The notes under the pieces: model-generated
What the model was told of the DNA's origin: nothing
The model's input: only the letters and a program-made list of their open reading frames with translations
Databases searched by the model: none
Made by a program: the position numbers and the translations under genes
NCBI GenBank assembly: GCA_011390755.1
Contig: JAABRU010000030.1
Location: forward strand, 1 to 51,031
Origin: Desulfobacteraceae bacterium
Lineage (GTDB): Bacteria > Desulfobacterota > Desulfobacteria > Desulfobacterales > Desulfococcaceae
Direction of reading: 5' to 3'
DNA length: 51,031 bases
Shown: piece by piece, positions 42,803 to 50,352 of the stretch
How positions within the stretch are numbered: the first letter of the stretch is position 1
Layout of the letters: each line of letters starts with the position of its first letter

Positions 42803-42893
42803 GTTTCACTTAAAACTGTGCAGGTATTTCGGAGCAGAACATGCGAATGCCGGGTTACACTTCGCTAACCCGACCTGCAATTTTAAATGAAAC
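42803..42893. repeat. Nested palindromic element with GCCGGGTTA stem-loop
   Basis: Outer arms GTTTCACTTAAAACTGTGC and the near complement ACCTGCAATTTTAAATGAAAC enclose the hairpin GCCGGGTTACACTTCGCTAA with CCCGACC. It lies in the leader of the OmpA-DUF4384 gene. Hairpin relatives lie at 44831 and 50813. Confidence 0.7.
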
Positions 42894-42958
42894 AAAGCAA
42901 TAGATCCCGCGCATACATCATCCAATCGGAATTCCACAAAAAATAAGGAGGTATCTTT

Positions 42959-44065
42959 ATGAAAAAACGGACAGGGCTGCTGCTTTTCTTTGTTTTTTTC
43001 TTTTTTTCAGGTGCATCCGCATCGGATATTCCCTCGGCGGAGGAAATGGTCCGTGCTTTAAAACCGCAAAAAAACCGGGGGCTTATCCGCGGCCTGGCAG
43101 ACATGGGCAAATCTGATGAACGCCCCCGGATTACGCTCCGCCTTCAGTTTGCAATGGACAGCGCGAAGTTGAAAGGAGAAGATATTCCTCCCCTCCGAAA
43201 CCTGGGAAAAGCATTGCAGGATCCTGAATTATGTACATATGTATTTAAGATCGAAGGGCATACCTGTGATCTGGGCAGTCATGATTATAACAGCAGGCTT
43301 TCCCGCAAAAGAGCCGCGGCCGTGCAGGATTTCCTGATGCGGAATTTCGGTCTTTCAAAAACTCAGTTTGAAATCGCCGGATACGGGGAAATGCAACCGG
43401 AAGTTCCCAATACCGGTGAATCTGCCAGAAAACAGAACCGGCGGGTCGTTATCAAAAACACCCTGCAGAAAGTATCCCTGAATACACCCGGTTCCGGAAA
43501 AGTGGCCGTGCAGTTAAAGTGCATCCGTGATTTTCAGGAGGATGTGGTAAAAGACGGGGATACACTCACGCAGCAGAACGCGTATGCAGTGGAATTCAAA
43601 CCCCGTAAAAGACTGTATGTCTATATTTACCAGTCGGATTCTGCCGGAAAACTGAGCTGCCTTTTCCCCAATCCGCAATTTTCGGTTGTCCGCAATCCGG
43701 TAAAGGCCGGTCATCTGTACCGGGTTCCCGGGCAGGGAAAGGTGTTTCATCTGGATGCCAATACCGGGAGGGAAGACATTATCGTGTTTGCCGCTGAAAG
43801 TGCATTGGCAGAACCTGACAGGATATGCAGAAATCTTCTGAATAATCCTTCCGCTCCGTCCGAAGGTGAAATGATGATGGCTTCTAAAGGAAAAAGCAGG
43901 GCTTTTATCATCAAAGAAAAAAGAGGGGTGGCCGGTATTGCGGATGATTTCCGGGATACTCCGGTCATGACAGCTGCTGCACCGCAAGTAAAAAAGCCGG
44001 CACCGGTACCGAAGAAAAAAAGCAGGGATATTTTTGTCTGGAAACGGTATTTTATGCATGAATAA
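42959..44065 (+). CDS. OmpA-domain protein with C-terminal DUF4384-type domain
   Basis: 368 residues. Signal peptide (1-22, ending in GASAS), then an OmpA-like peptidoglycan-binding domain (about 58-165): LRLQFAMDSAKLKG, FKIEGHTCDLGSHDYNSRLS with the conserved R-AxAV, and FEIAGYGEMQPEVPNT. From about 180 a DUF4384-type domain follows: YAVEFKPRKRLYVYIYQSD, LFPNPQFSVVRNPV, YRVPGQGKVFHLDANTG. A basic Pro/Lys-rich tail ends it. It is a periplasmic or outer-membrane-linked envelope protein. AAGGAGG precedes the ATG. The same DUF4384-type domain is in the lipoprotein downstream and the sigma-operon protein opposite, and a candidate sigma-dependent promoter lies upstream. Confidence 0.8.
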   Translation: MKKRTGLLLFFVFFFFSGASASDIPSAEEMVRALKPQKNRGLIRGLADMGKSDERPRITLRLQFAMDSAKLKGEDIPPLRNLGKALQDPELCTYVFKIEGHTCDLGSHDYNSRLSRKRAAAVQDFLMRNFGLSKTQFEIAGYGEMQPEVPNTGESARKQNRRVVIKNTLQKVSLNTPGSGKVAVQLKCIRDFQEDVVKDGDTLTQQNAYAVEFKPRKRLYVYIYQSDSAGKLSCLFPNPQFSVVRNPVKAGHLYRVPGQGKVFHLDANTGREDIIVFAAESALAEPDRICRNLLNNPSAPSEGEMMMASKGKSRAFIIKEKRGVAGIADDFRDTPVMTAAAPQVKKPAPVPKKKSRDIFVWKRYFMHE

Positions 44066-44218
44066 CTGTCTGAACACGATTATGCAGGATTATACAGGAT
44101 GGACAGGATTTTTTTCATCCTGCTCATCCCAATAATCCCCCATAATCACAGTTCAGGATAACAAAAAACGCAGACCTCCGGATTCAGACAATATGAAGTT
44201 GCCGGGAGATATATCATT
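44066..44218. repeat. GGATGGACAGGAT stem-loop
   Basis: GGATGGACAGGAT (44097-44109) and ATCCTGCTCATCC (44117-44129) form a hairpin with a T-rich loop, a common style of intergenic repeat. The two DUF4384 genes on either side are otherwise in one direction and may be co-transcribed. Confidence 0.55.
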
Positions 44219-44830
44219 ATGTACAGAAAACTCTTTTTATTTTATATCATCATGGTCTGCTTATTTTTTCTGGCAAACTGTGCAGCACATAAAAATTTCT
44301 CCCGCAGGTCCCCGGATCGGGGGCTTACGGGCGTGGCGGTGCAGCCCCCTTTGCGTCCGGCAGTGTCATTACGTATTCTGAAATATGAGAACAATGGAGA
44401 AAAAGAAATCCGTTCCGGTGATGTACTGACAGGCAAAGATTTTTATGCAGTAAGTTTTATTCCGGGGAACCCGGCTTTTGTCTATATCTTCCAGGTGGAC
44501 AGTCACGGAAAAAAAATCAGAATTTTTCCCAATGAGGAATTTTCACCCGAAAAAAATCCGCTTTCTCCGGAAAATTCTTACCGGATTCCGCCCAAAGGAA
44601 AATGGTTTGAACTGGATCAGAATACCGGAACAGAGCAGATTATTCTTATTGCCCGGAATAAAAAACTGAAAAAACCGGAAAAAATCTGTGAAATGGTGAT
44701 GAACGGGGAATTGCAGGAAACTTATGCAAAAGACAGAAGGGTAATGGGAAAAAGAAAAGAGTTTCCCTATGAAATCAGCATGGATGAGTCGGAACTGCTC
44801 ATCCGCAAAGCCGTCTTTGAGCACAGATAA
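44219..44830 (+). CDS. DUF4384-type lipoprotein
   Basis: 203 residues. A lipoprotein signal (MVCLFFLANC, lipobox LANC with Cys21) predicts a lipid-anchored periplasmic protein. The body is a single DUF4384-type domain: YAVSFIPGNPAFVYIFQVD, IRIFPNEEFSPEKNPL, YRIPPKGKWFELDQNTG, EQIILIARNKK. It aligns with residues 200-300 of the OmpA protein upstream at almost every motif, so the two are paralogues. The residue after the lipobox Cys is Ala, consistent with sorting to the outer membrane. In other proteins this domain accompanies caspase-like or kinase domains; here it stands alone. Confidence 0.75.
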   Translation: MYRKLFLFYIIMVCLFFLANCAAHKNFSRRSPDRGLTGVAVQPPLRPAVSLRILKYENNGEKEIRSGDVLTGKDFYAVSFIPGNPAFVYIFQVDSHGKKIRIFPNEEFSPEKNPLSPENSYRIPPKGKWFELDQNTGTEQIILIARNKKLKKPEKICEMVMNGELQETYAKDRRVMGKRKEFPYEISMDESELLIRKAVFEHR

Positions 44831-44860
44831 ATGTCGGGTTACGCTTCGCTAACCCGACCT
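44831..44860. repeat. GTCGGGTTA stem-loop
   Basis: ATGTCGGGTTACGCTTCGCT followed by AACCCGACCT: a perfect 9-bp stem directly after the lipoprotein stop codon. It has no T-run, so it is probably a dispersed repeat that may protect the mRNA end. The stretch 44861-44986 has GTGGACACCGGAGAATG, resembling an insertion-sequence end, but no gene. Confidence 0.7.
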
Positions 44861-44986
44861 ATTATAGTGGACACCGGAGAATGTAATGAAAGGCGGAATA
44901 CTGACTCAATAATTCCAGACAGTTAATTCCCGAACATCTTGCATTCTTTGATGTCGCACATAGTACTTTGGGTAGATTATTTCTGA

Positions 44987-46375
44987 TTAGGAACCATGCC
45001 GGAAAGTAATTTTTTCAAATAAGACTGACGGAAGTCCGGCTTCTTTCCGCTTTTCCATCTGCCGGATAAATCTGTTCATAAACTCCCTCCTTTTCCTGCT
45101 GTCTGTTTCCCCCTGTATCTCCTTAAACAGTTCTTCCACATCTCCGGCTTTCCAAAAAGAAGCGATGATATACAGCGTTTCATCCGGCAGTTCCCTTTCC
45201 CCGGCAGTGATTTCATCCAGCCAGAGCCATTCCCCAGGGTCAGGCGGAATCCGGCAGGGGAAGTCTTCCGGATACAGCGGATTTTCTTTCAGCGGTTTCC
45301 ACAGGAGATGGGGAAAAAGCCTGTCTGTGTATCCCTGCTGATCCTTCTGAAATACATAGAGCCAGACAGGGGAATTTCCGGACTTCCGCCCGATGTGCAA
45401 ACGGTAGTTGTCCCGGTGTGTCAGTATGGTTTCCCGAACAGTCTGAGAGTCCGCCGGAATATAATCCGAGGGTTTCTGCCCGGGCTTTTGGAACTGAAAG
45501 AAAATTTCCGCGTGCAGCGGTGCGGACATCTGCTCTCTGATCCGCTGTATTTCCCCATCCTCCGGATCGGCCTTTGCCATCATTTTTTCCGCTTTTGAAA
45601 ACGCCCCCTGTTCCAGGCAGGTCAGCAGTTCCTGAGCCGCAATGGTTTCTCCCCTGAAAGAATGCACACCCCATCCCCCCAAAGCAAGCAGCAGGAAAAT
45701 CATCAGCACAGACCATTTGGGAACCGGCGGGGGAATTTCCTTTTTTTCAAATAAAAGTTCCACCAGTTGCGGCAGTCCGTCCGAAGGCACTTTCAGCACA
45801 GTTTTTTTCTGTAAACGGGAAAGCCCTTTTTGCTGCAGGTCTCCTATGGACAAAACCTGCGCGCCTGCGTCTGCAATCTGATCTCCGTGGATTTTTGTGA
45901 TATTGGTCATGGGAACAAGAAAAAGCCGGTCGTGATTTTTATCTGAAAGAAAGACCTTCAGTTTCAGGTCAAATCCCTCACAGAGAACACTGTACAGCAT
46001 GGGCCGGGGTTCCTGCACTTTAATGACACCGGTACACCAGATGTCTCCGTATTCCCGGATTCCGATCTGCCGGGAACGGCTGACATGGGCCAAAAGCCAG
46101 GCAAAATCCAGGGAATCTCCCTGATAACGGTATTTGGGATTATCCCAGGATTCAGGATTATCCCGGAACTCGCAGATATGCAAAGGGGAATCATAGGATT
46201 CCGGGGCCAGAATCTCTGCGGCCCGCAGGAGATCACTTTTATTGGGAGTCGGCGGGGCACCTTCCATTTCCCGGTATTTCTCCGGCATATCCTCATGGGC
46301 ATACACCCAGTATCTTCCGCAGCCCATAAAGCGGGATTCTTTGGGAATTACATTGGGATAGGCAAAATGTATCAT
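44987..46375 (-). CDS. Membrane protein of the sigma operon with DUF4384-like periplasmic domain
   Basis: About 462 residues. A roughly 220-residue cytoplasmic N-terminus (IHFAYPNVIPKESRFMGCGR) precedes a single membrane span (WSVLMIFLLLALGGWGVHSF). The periplasmic part ends in a divergent DUF4384-like domain: NSPVWLYVFQKDQQGY, DRLFPHLLWKPLKENPLYP, PGEWLWLDEIT. The start at 46375 forms an ATGA overlap with the anti-sigma-like gene; the frame extends further only out of register with that logic. A transmembrane protein coupled to a sigma/anti-sigma pair is a natural signal transmitter or target of it. The N-terminal domain is not recognised. Confidence 0.7.
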   Translation of the reverse strand: MIHFAYPNVIPKESRFMGCGRYWVYAHEDMPEKYREMEGAPPTPNKSDLLRAAEILAPESYDSPLHICEFRDNPESWDNPKYRYQGDSLDFAWLLAHVSRSRQIGIREYGDIWCTGVIKVQEPRPMLYSVLCEGFDLKLKVFLSDKNHDRLFLVPMTNITKIHGDQIADAGAQVLSIGDLQQKGLSRLQKKTVLKVPSDGLPQLVELLFEKKEIPPPVPKWSVLMIFLLLALGGWGVHSFRGETIAAQELLTCLEQGAFSKAEKMMAKADPEDGEIQRIREQMSAPLHAEIFFQFQKPGQKPSDYIPADSQTVRETILTHRDNYRLHIGRKSGNSPVWLYVFQKDQQGYTDRLFPHLLWKPLKENPLYPEDFPCRIPPDPGEWLWLDEITAGERELPDETLYIIASFWKAGDVEELFKEIQGETDSRKRREFMNRFIRQMEKRKEAGLPSVLFEKITFRHGS

Positions 46376-47082
46376 TCCGCGGCCTCGACAATGACGGAAA
46401 CAGCCCATTTCTGACTGGAAGGATCAAAGCCCAGTTCATCACAGTACAGCACTTTTTCCCCGCTCAGATCCGTGCCCAGGCAGAACTCGGCCAGAATGTT
46501 CATGGTTTTCGGATCACAGAAACGCGCCCAGAGTGTGCTGTAGGTAATAATATTGGCATTCCAGGTCAGGCGGATGAAAGAATCCAGTTCCCCTTCTTTT
46601 CCCTGCCAGTAGCAGGAAAGATGGATATATTCCCCCTGATCCATCTCAAAATTCTGTTCCTGCTCCGGTATATCTGCCGCCGTCACGGTTTCCCCTGCCC
46701 ACACAGGTTCCCACAGGGGACTGATCCAGGAGATCAGATGTTCTTTTATTTCGGAAACAAAAACCGGTATTCCGGCCCCTTCTGAAATTTTCAACGCCCT
46801 GATTCCTTTCTTCCCCAGGATATGGGACAAAGCCGCATCCGGGTCAGACTCCAGGGCATTTTCCCATGCCCTGCGGTCGGCCTCCAGTCTCAGCACTTCC
46901 ACCCGGCAGCGTTCGCATTTTTTTACATGGCTTTGCATCTGCCCGTATTCTGTTTCAGAAAGTCCGCCATAGACATAATCCGGCAGCATGTCATCCGAAG
47001 GGCAGTTCTTTTCTGTTCGCAGAACCGCATACACATTTTTCGCATCTTTCAGTATATCTTCAAAATTCATCTGAATATTCAT
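46372..47082 (-). CDS. Anti-sigma factor-like zinc-finger protein
   Basis: 236 residues. The N-terminus holds a zf-HC2-type anti-sigma zinc finger: Cys27, then H52-x3-C56-x2-C59 in SHVKKCERCRVEVLRLE, the HXXXCXXC motif that binds zinc and often senses oxidation. No membrane span is visible, so it should be a soluble cytoplasmic protein. The C-terminal 150 residues (a beta-rich stretch with SWISPLWEPVWAGE) are unrecognised. It is encoded downstream of the sigma factor, separated from it by about 210 bp of repeat DNA, and is coupled to the membrane DUF4384-like gene. GAGAGGTG precedes the ATG. Anti-sigma function is inferred from motif and context. Confidence 0.7.
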   Translation of the reverse strand: MNIQMNFEDILKDAKNVYAVLRTEKNCPSDDMLPDYVYGGLSETEYGQMQSHVKKCERCRVEVLRLEADRRAWENALESDPDAALSHILGKKGIRALKISEGAGIPVFVSEIKEHLISWISPLWEPVWAGETVTAADIPEQEQNFEMDQGEYIHLSCYWQGKEGELDSFIRLTWNANIITYSTLWARFCDPKTMNILAEFCLGTDLSGEKVLYCDELGFDPSSQKWAVSVIVEAAE

Positions 47083-47112
47083 TTTGCACCTCTCGTTTTA
47101 TAGTCAATACCA

Positions 47113-47220
47113 ACTCGTTACGAGGCTCCGCCCCGTAACGCAATCCTCCGGGGCTCCGCCCCTTACAGCATGAGGCAGAGCCTCACCCAAAGCGTTACGG
47201 GGCAGAGCCCCGTAACGAGT
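47113..47220. repeat. 108-bp ACTCGTTACG repeat, copy 1
   Basis: Begins ACTCGTTACGAGGCTCCGCC and ends CAGAGCCCCGTAACGAGT, with an inner AGGCAGAGCCTCACCC segment, so the ends are inverted and the whole folds on itself. Copies 2 and 3 (48113, 48448) have the same length and differ by a few bases; a partial copy is at 48586. It lies between the sigma and anti-sigma genes. Confidence 0.85.
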
Positions 47221-47225
47221 TTGAT

Positions 47226-47276
47226 CTCGTTCCCACGCTCCGCGTGGGAATGCATGGGGGGACGCTCCGCGTCCCG
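47226..47276. repeat. CTCGTTCCCACGCTCCGCG repeat, second copy
   Basis: Near-identical to 33902-33951, forming two hairpins, just downstream of the sigma factor stop codon. Confidence 0.8.
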
Positions 47277-47291
47277 TCAGGAAAACAGACC

Positions 47292-48080
47292 TTAGTACCT
47301 CGTCTCCACACAGTCCTGCACCGCATCATAAACCTGATCTTTGTATCGCCGCTGAAATGTCTTTTCACTGTGACTGTCCAGAATATTCCGGTTTCCCGGC
47401 TTATCATACAGTTCCCGGAATGAATAACCTTCAAACTCCCGGTGCATAAACAGCATTTTAAAATCCGCATCCAGTTTTTCTATACAGTCCAAAAGAATTT
47501 TCCGGAATTCGGCACGGATATACTGTTCTTCCGGAGAAATACCTGCACGGACTTCCGGCCTTTCCTGTCCCTCATATTCCCGCACAAAAACCCGCTCCCC
47601 CGCACCGTCTTCCAGAAATTTCCGGATTTCCGATTCACTCCGCCCGCTCAGATCCGCCAGTTCCCTTACATCGGGTTCCTTTCCTGTTTCTCTTCTCAAA
47701 GACTGCGCCAGTTTTCTTAAATCTTCTTCCAAAGGCGGATTTTTCCGGAACATTTTTCGCTGTATATCCGTCAGTCTCCGGGAGACAATAAAACGGGCGT
47801 AATTATTAAAAGGCCCTTTCTTCGGGTCATAATCATCTGTAAGCCGGCAGAGGAAAATCATGGCATCCTGCATCCAGTCTTCCATTGTCTGTGAAATCCG
47901 GAAATCCTCCGGCATCTGGTAAAACTTCCGGATACCCATCTGCCGCACCTGTGTGAGCAATGCCTTGAGTCGGAAAAGGTGCCTATCATCCCCGGAAAGT
48001 CCATCCGACTCCCCGGATTCTGCGGAAAATACAAATCCTGCTGTTTTCTCTGCCAGTAAGCTGAATATCTGTTCATCCAT
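47292..48080 (-). CDS. Sigma-70 family RNA polymerase sigma factor (FliA-like architecture)
   Basis: About 262 residues. Region 2 holds the -10-recognition helix in DDYDPKKGPFNNYARFIVSR and LTDIQRKMFR. A region 3-like segment follows (GKEPDVRELADLSGRSESEI). Region 4 is LDADFKMLFMHREFEGYSFR with KTFQRRYKDQVYDAV as the -35 helix. The presence of a region 3 separates it from ECF factors and puts it with the FliA/SigB-like group. The ATG at 48080 has AAGGAAGAG upstream; the frame from 48113 begins in a repeat. An anti-sigma-like gene is downstream. The candidate promoters near it have a CGATA -10 block like the GCCGATAA recognised by FliA. Confidence 0.8.
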   Translation of the reverse strand: MDEQIFSLLAEKTAGFVFSAESGESDGLSGDDRHLFRLKALLTQVRQMGIRKFYQMPEDFRISQTMEDWMQDAMIFLCRLTDDYDPKKGPFNNYARFIVSRRLTDIQRKMFRKNPPLEEDLRKLAQSLRRETGKEPDVRELADLSGRSESEIRKFLEDGAGERVFVREYEGQERPEVRAGISPEEQYIRAEFRKILLDCIEKLDADFKMLFMHREFEGYSFRELYDKPGNRNILDSHSEKTFQRRYKDQVYDAVQDCVETRY

Positions 48081-48112
48081 TATCTCTTCCTTACATAATA
48101 TTTTTATAAACA

Positions 48113-48220
48113 ACTCGTTACAGGGCTCCGCCCCGTAACGCAGTCTTCCGGGGCTCCGCCCCTTACAGCATGAGGCAGAGCCTCACCCAAAGCGTTACGG
48201 GGCAGAGCCCCGCAACGAGT
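48113..48220. repeat. 108-bp ACTCGTTACG repeat, copy 2
   Basis: Same length and ends as copy 1, with one base change in the last arm (CGCAACGAGT). It lies in the leader between the candidate promoter (48352-48379) and the sigma start. Its right flank TCCGATTGGTTTTATATAAA is shared with copy 3. Confidence 0.85.
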
Positions 48221-48292
48221 CCGATTGGTTTTATATAAACATTTTTCAGAAGGATATTGCAATATTCATCTTTCGGATTTATCAAAAAAATC

Positions 48293-48320
48293 TGACCGGA
48301 AATTTTCCGCATGACGATAA
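48293..48320 (+). promoter_or_regulatory. Candidate sigma promoter (site 1, plus strand)
   Basis: TGACCG and CGATAA with T-to-C distance 22, preceded by AATC as in sites 2 and 4. It faces right towards the repeat-rich stretch and the toxin-antitoxin genes. No gene starts close by, so it may be part of a divergent control region with site 2. Confidence 0.5.
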
Positions 48321-48351
48321 ACAGTAAAAAGACCCCCTTCCTTTTATATAT

Positions 48352-48379
48352 CTATCGTCATAAAATCAGAAACCGGTCA
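48352..48379 (-). promoter_or_regulatory. Candidate sigma promoter driving the sigma factor gene (site 2)
   Basis: On the minus strand AATCTGACCG and ATGACGATAGA are identical or nearly so to the blocks of sites 1, 3 and 4, with the same 22-base distance. The 14 bases between are quite different (GTTTCTGATTTT against GAAATTTTCCGC). It lies about 270 bp before the sigma start, pointing to autoregulation. Confidence 0.6.
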
Positions 48380-48447
48380 GATTTCCGTATTATGAAATAT
48401 TTTTATCCTGTTGACCTATCCGGAGTCATCCGGTACATATTTATGTA

Positions 48448-48555
48448 ACTCGTTACGGGGCTCCGCCCCGTAACGCAGTTTTCCGGGGCTCCGCCCCTTG
48501 CAGCATGAGGCAGAGCCTCACCCAAAGCGTTACGGGGCAGAGCCCCGTAACGAGT
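48448..48555. repeat. 108-bp ACTCGTTACG repeat, copy 3
   Basis: Ends ACTCGTTACGGGGCTCCGCC and CAGAGCCCCGTAACGAGT. It shares the right flank TCCGATTG-TTTTATATAAAC with copy 2, so the flank was duplicated with it. Confidence 0.85.
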
Positions 48556-48585
48556 CCGATTGTTTTTATATAAACATTTTAAACA

Positions 48586-48609
48586 ACTCGTTACGGGGCT
48601 CTGCCCCCT
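48586..48609. repeat. Partial ACTCGTTACG repeat, copy 4
   Basis: Only the first 24 bases (ACTCGTTACGGGGCTCTGCC and four more) are present, ending in CTG before unrelated sequence, so it is a truncated copy. Confidence 0.75.
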
Positions 48610-48700
48610 GCACCTGTCTGAACCGGGATTCACGGGATTAAAGGATGAACCGGGATTTTTCATTGCCCTGAACCTGAATTTGAATATAATTGAGATGATA

Positions 48701-48940
48701 TAAGGGACCCGGCAAAAAATAAATCCTCTGAAATTATCTGACAGATTTGTTTATTCTCTGTCAGTATACCGAAAAGTTTTCCCCGGATACGGCCCTGCGG
48801 CTGTCCCGGAGTGCAGAAACTGTATTTCTACAAGGCACCGGCTTATGCAAAAATACAATTTTTGCACTCCTCCGGAAACTTTCCGATCTGCTGTCTGCTG
48901 CTGAGATGAACCGGGGGAATTATTTTTTTCTGAGTCCCTA
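48701..48940. mobile_element. TAAGGGACCCGG element, copy 2, with nested GGAGTGC palindrome
   Basis: Ends TAAGGGACCCGGCAAAAAAT and TTATTTTTTTCTGAGTCCCTA match those of 3578-3692. At 48807-48876 lies a nested CGGAGTGCAGAAAC ... TTTGCACTCCTCCGG palindrome of the family seen at 19261. The antitoxin gene begins 23 bp after it. Confidence 0.65.
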
Positions 48941-48962
48941 AAAACAAACACAGAGGTAAAAA

Positions 48963-49217
48963 ATGATAACAGAAATAACATCGGAAAAATTCAAAAATAA
49001 TCTGGATACCGAAGTCAGCCGGTGCATTGAAAATCATGAGGCATTAAAAGTAAAGCGGGCCGACGGAGAGGCTTTTATCGTAATCGGAGAAACAGACTGG
49101 AAATCCATTGAAGAAACCTTATACCTGAACCGCATACCCGGAATGGCCGAAAGCATTCTGAAAGCTGCGGAGGAACCTCTTTCTCTTGGAACAGATTTGG
49201 AGGAACTTGACTGGTGA
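48963..49217 (+). CDS. YefM/Phd-type antitoxin
   Basis: 84 residues with the Phd/YefM fold pattern: EITSEKFKNNLDTEVSRCIE, LKVKRADGEAFIVIGETDWK and SIEETLYLNRIPGM, as in YefM. The N-terminus should bind the operator DNA and the C-terminus neutralise the toxin. CAGAGGT precedes the ATG. The last bases overlap the toxin's GTG start, so both come from one mRNA; autorepression is the rule in this family. Confidence 0.85.
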   Translation: MITEITSEKFKNNLDTEVSRCIENHEALKVKRADGEAFIVIGETDWKSIEETLYLNRIPGMAESILKAAEEPLSLGTDLEELDW

Positions 49218-49477
49218 AATGGAAAGTCATTTTATCCCGAAGTGCTGTAAAAGATGCAAAAAAACTGAAACAGGCCGGTCTGAAACCTCAAACCGGAAAA
49301 TTACTGAATATCCTTCAGGAAAATCCTTTTCAGGATTATCCGGGATATGAAAAACTGGTCGGAAATCTGAAAGGATTTTATTCACGCCGGATAAACATAC
49401 AGCATCGGCTGGTCTATGCAGTTGATGAAGGGAACAGAACCGTTCATGTACTGCGTATGTGGTCGCATTATGAATAA
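49214..49477 (+). CDS. Txe/YoeB family mRNA-interferase toxin
   Basis: 87 residues, the usual YoeB length, starting at a GTG (GTGA overlap with the antitoxin). WKVILSRSAVKDAKKLKQAG opens the RelE-like fold, GFYSRRINIQHRLVYAV contains the catalytic basic residues, and the final MWSHYE with His and Tyr at the C-terminus is diagnostic of YoeB. It cleaves mRNA at the ribosome when freed by degradation of the antitoxin. Confidence 0.88.
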   Translation: MKWKVILSRSAVKDAKKLKQAGLKPQTGKLLNILQENPFQDYPGYEKLVGNLKGFYSRRINIQHRLVYAVDEGNRTVHVLRMWSHYE

Positions 49478-49567
49478 TCCCGGTTCGGACAGCACACAGA
49501 TAATCCCGCTGATTCCCATCATATAACTCACCCAAACCAAAAAAAACACATTTCAGCACAAAAAATA

Positions 49568-49595
49568 TGACCGAAAATTTTCTCCATGACGATAG
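49568..49595 (+). promoter_or_regulatory. Candidate sigma promoter (site 3)
   Basis: TGACCG and CGATAG, T-to-C distance 22, with ATGACGATAGG as in site 2. It lies about 160 bp before the 171-residue secreted-protein gene and in tandem with site 4. Confidence 0.55.
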
Positions 49596-49659
49596 GCATT
49601 GTGAAGGCCGAAACATCGTTGCTTTTTGAAAACCGTTCAGAAAAAAAATCAAAAAAATC

Positions 49660-49687
49660 TGACCGAAAGTTTTCAGGAAGACGATAG
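49660..49687 (+). promoter_or_regulatory. Candidate sigma promoter (site 4)
   Basis: AATCTGACCG and AGACGATAGGCAGT, T-to-C distance 22. It is the closest site to the secreted-protein gene, giving a predicted leader of about 60 bases. It shares GGCAGTGTGAAGG after the -10 block with site 3, so the pair may have arisen by local duplication. Confidence 0.55.
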
Positions 49688-49753
49688 GCAGTGTGAAGGT
49701 CATAAAAACAATGTTTCACTTACATCAATTTAAATCTGAAAGGAGAAAGTAAA

Positions 49754-50269
49754 ATGAAAAAAATGATGGTAATCGGAATGGTTATGGTTATGGCGCTGGT
49801 ATCCGGAAATGCTTATGCCGGAGGTCTTGCTTCAACAGTGGCAAAAGAAATTGTCGGAAATATTGCCGGTAATACAATGGACGGACTTGGACGGGTTGTC
49901 GGTGCGGGAGCGGACTGGGCGCAGGAGAATATTAACGGGGGACAGTACAGCACCTATATCGAAGGAAATCTGGAAGTGGACAGCGACAACAAAGTTGCAG
50001 GGGTTCAGACAGGACAGAATGCCTATGTTTCTGTCGGTTCGGTTACGCTGGATCACAGCCGTTTCAATGATGATGTAACAATTGACACCTGGAACAGAGT
50101 CGGAACCATCACAGCAGACAATGACGCTTTTGTGGATGTGGGAGGTGTCGGTTTTCAAAATACCAGGGTAAACGGAGAAGTGGATATTGACATTGACAAT
50201 AAAGTAAGCGGCGGAATTCATGCAGGCAAGGGAACTGTGGTAAGAATCGGCGATTTCAAATCCTTCTGA
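49754..50269 (+). CDS. Secreted three-repeat protein
   Basis: 171 residues. A signal peptide ends in NAYA near residue 22. The mature protein has a helical stretch (ASTVAKEIVGNIAGNTMDGL), then three degenerate repeats of about 36 residues with the pattern V-x-ID-x-DNKV-x-G-x-x-x-x-A-V-x-VG: VDSDNKVAGVQTGQNAYVSV, ID-WNRVGTITADNDAFVDVGG and IDIDNKVSGGIHAGKGTVV. The alternating hydrophobic/Asn/Gly pattern suggests a beta-solenoid or curli-like surface protein. AAAGGAGA precedes the ATG, and two candidate sigma promoters lie upstream. No described family is recognised. Confidence 0.7.
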   Translation: MKKMMVIGMVMVMALVSGNAYAGGLASTVAKEIVGNIAGNTMDGLGRVVGAGADWAQENINGGQYSTYIEGNLEVDSDNKVAGVQTGQNAYVSVGSVTLDHSRFNDDVTIDTWNRVGTITADNDAFVDVGGVGFQNTRVNGEVDIDIDNKVSGGIHAGKGTVVRIGDFKSF

Positions 50270-50352
50270 TTCCCCAAATCAAAAACATCTTCGGACGGCA
50301 GACGGAAAATATCCGGCTGCCGTCCGGAATTTATTTTGAAAGGACAGATACA

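Noticed and set aside
44861-44986. Insertion-sequence end (GTGGACACCGGAGAATG)
   Set aside because: Only one end-like string is present, with no partner end and no transposase reading frame.
47113-48609. CRISPR-like array
   Set aside because: The 108-bp repeats are too long, irregularly spaced and enclose genes; there are no spacers or cas genes.
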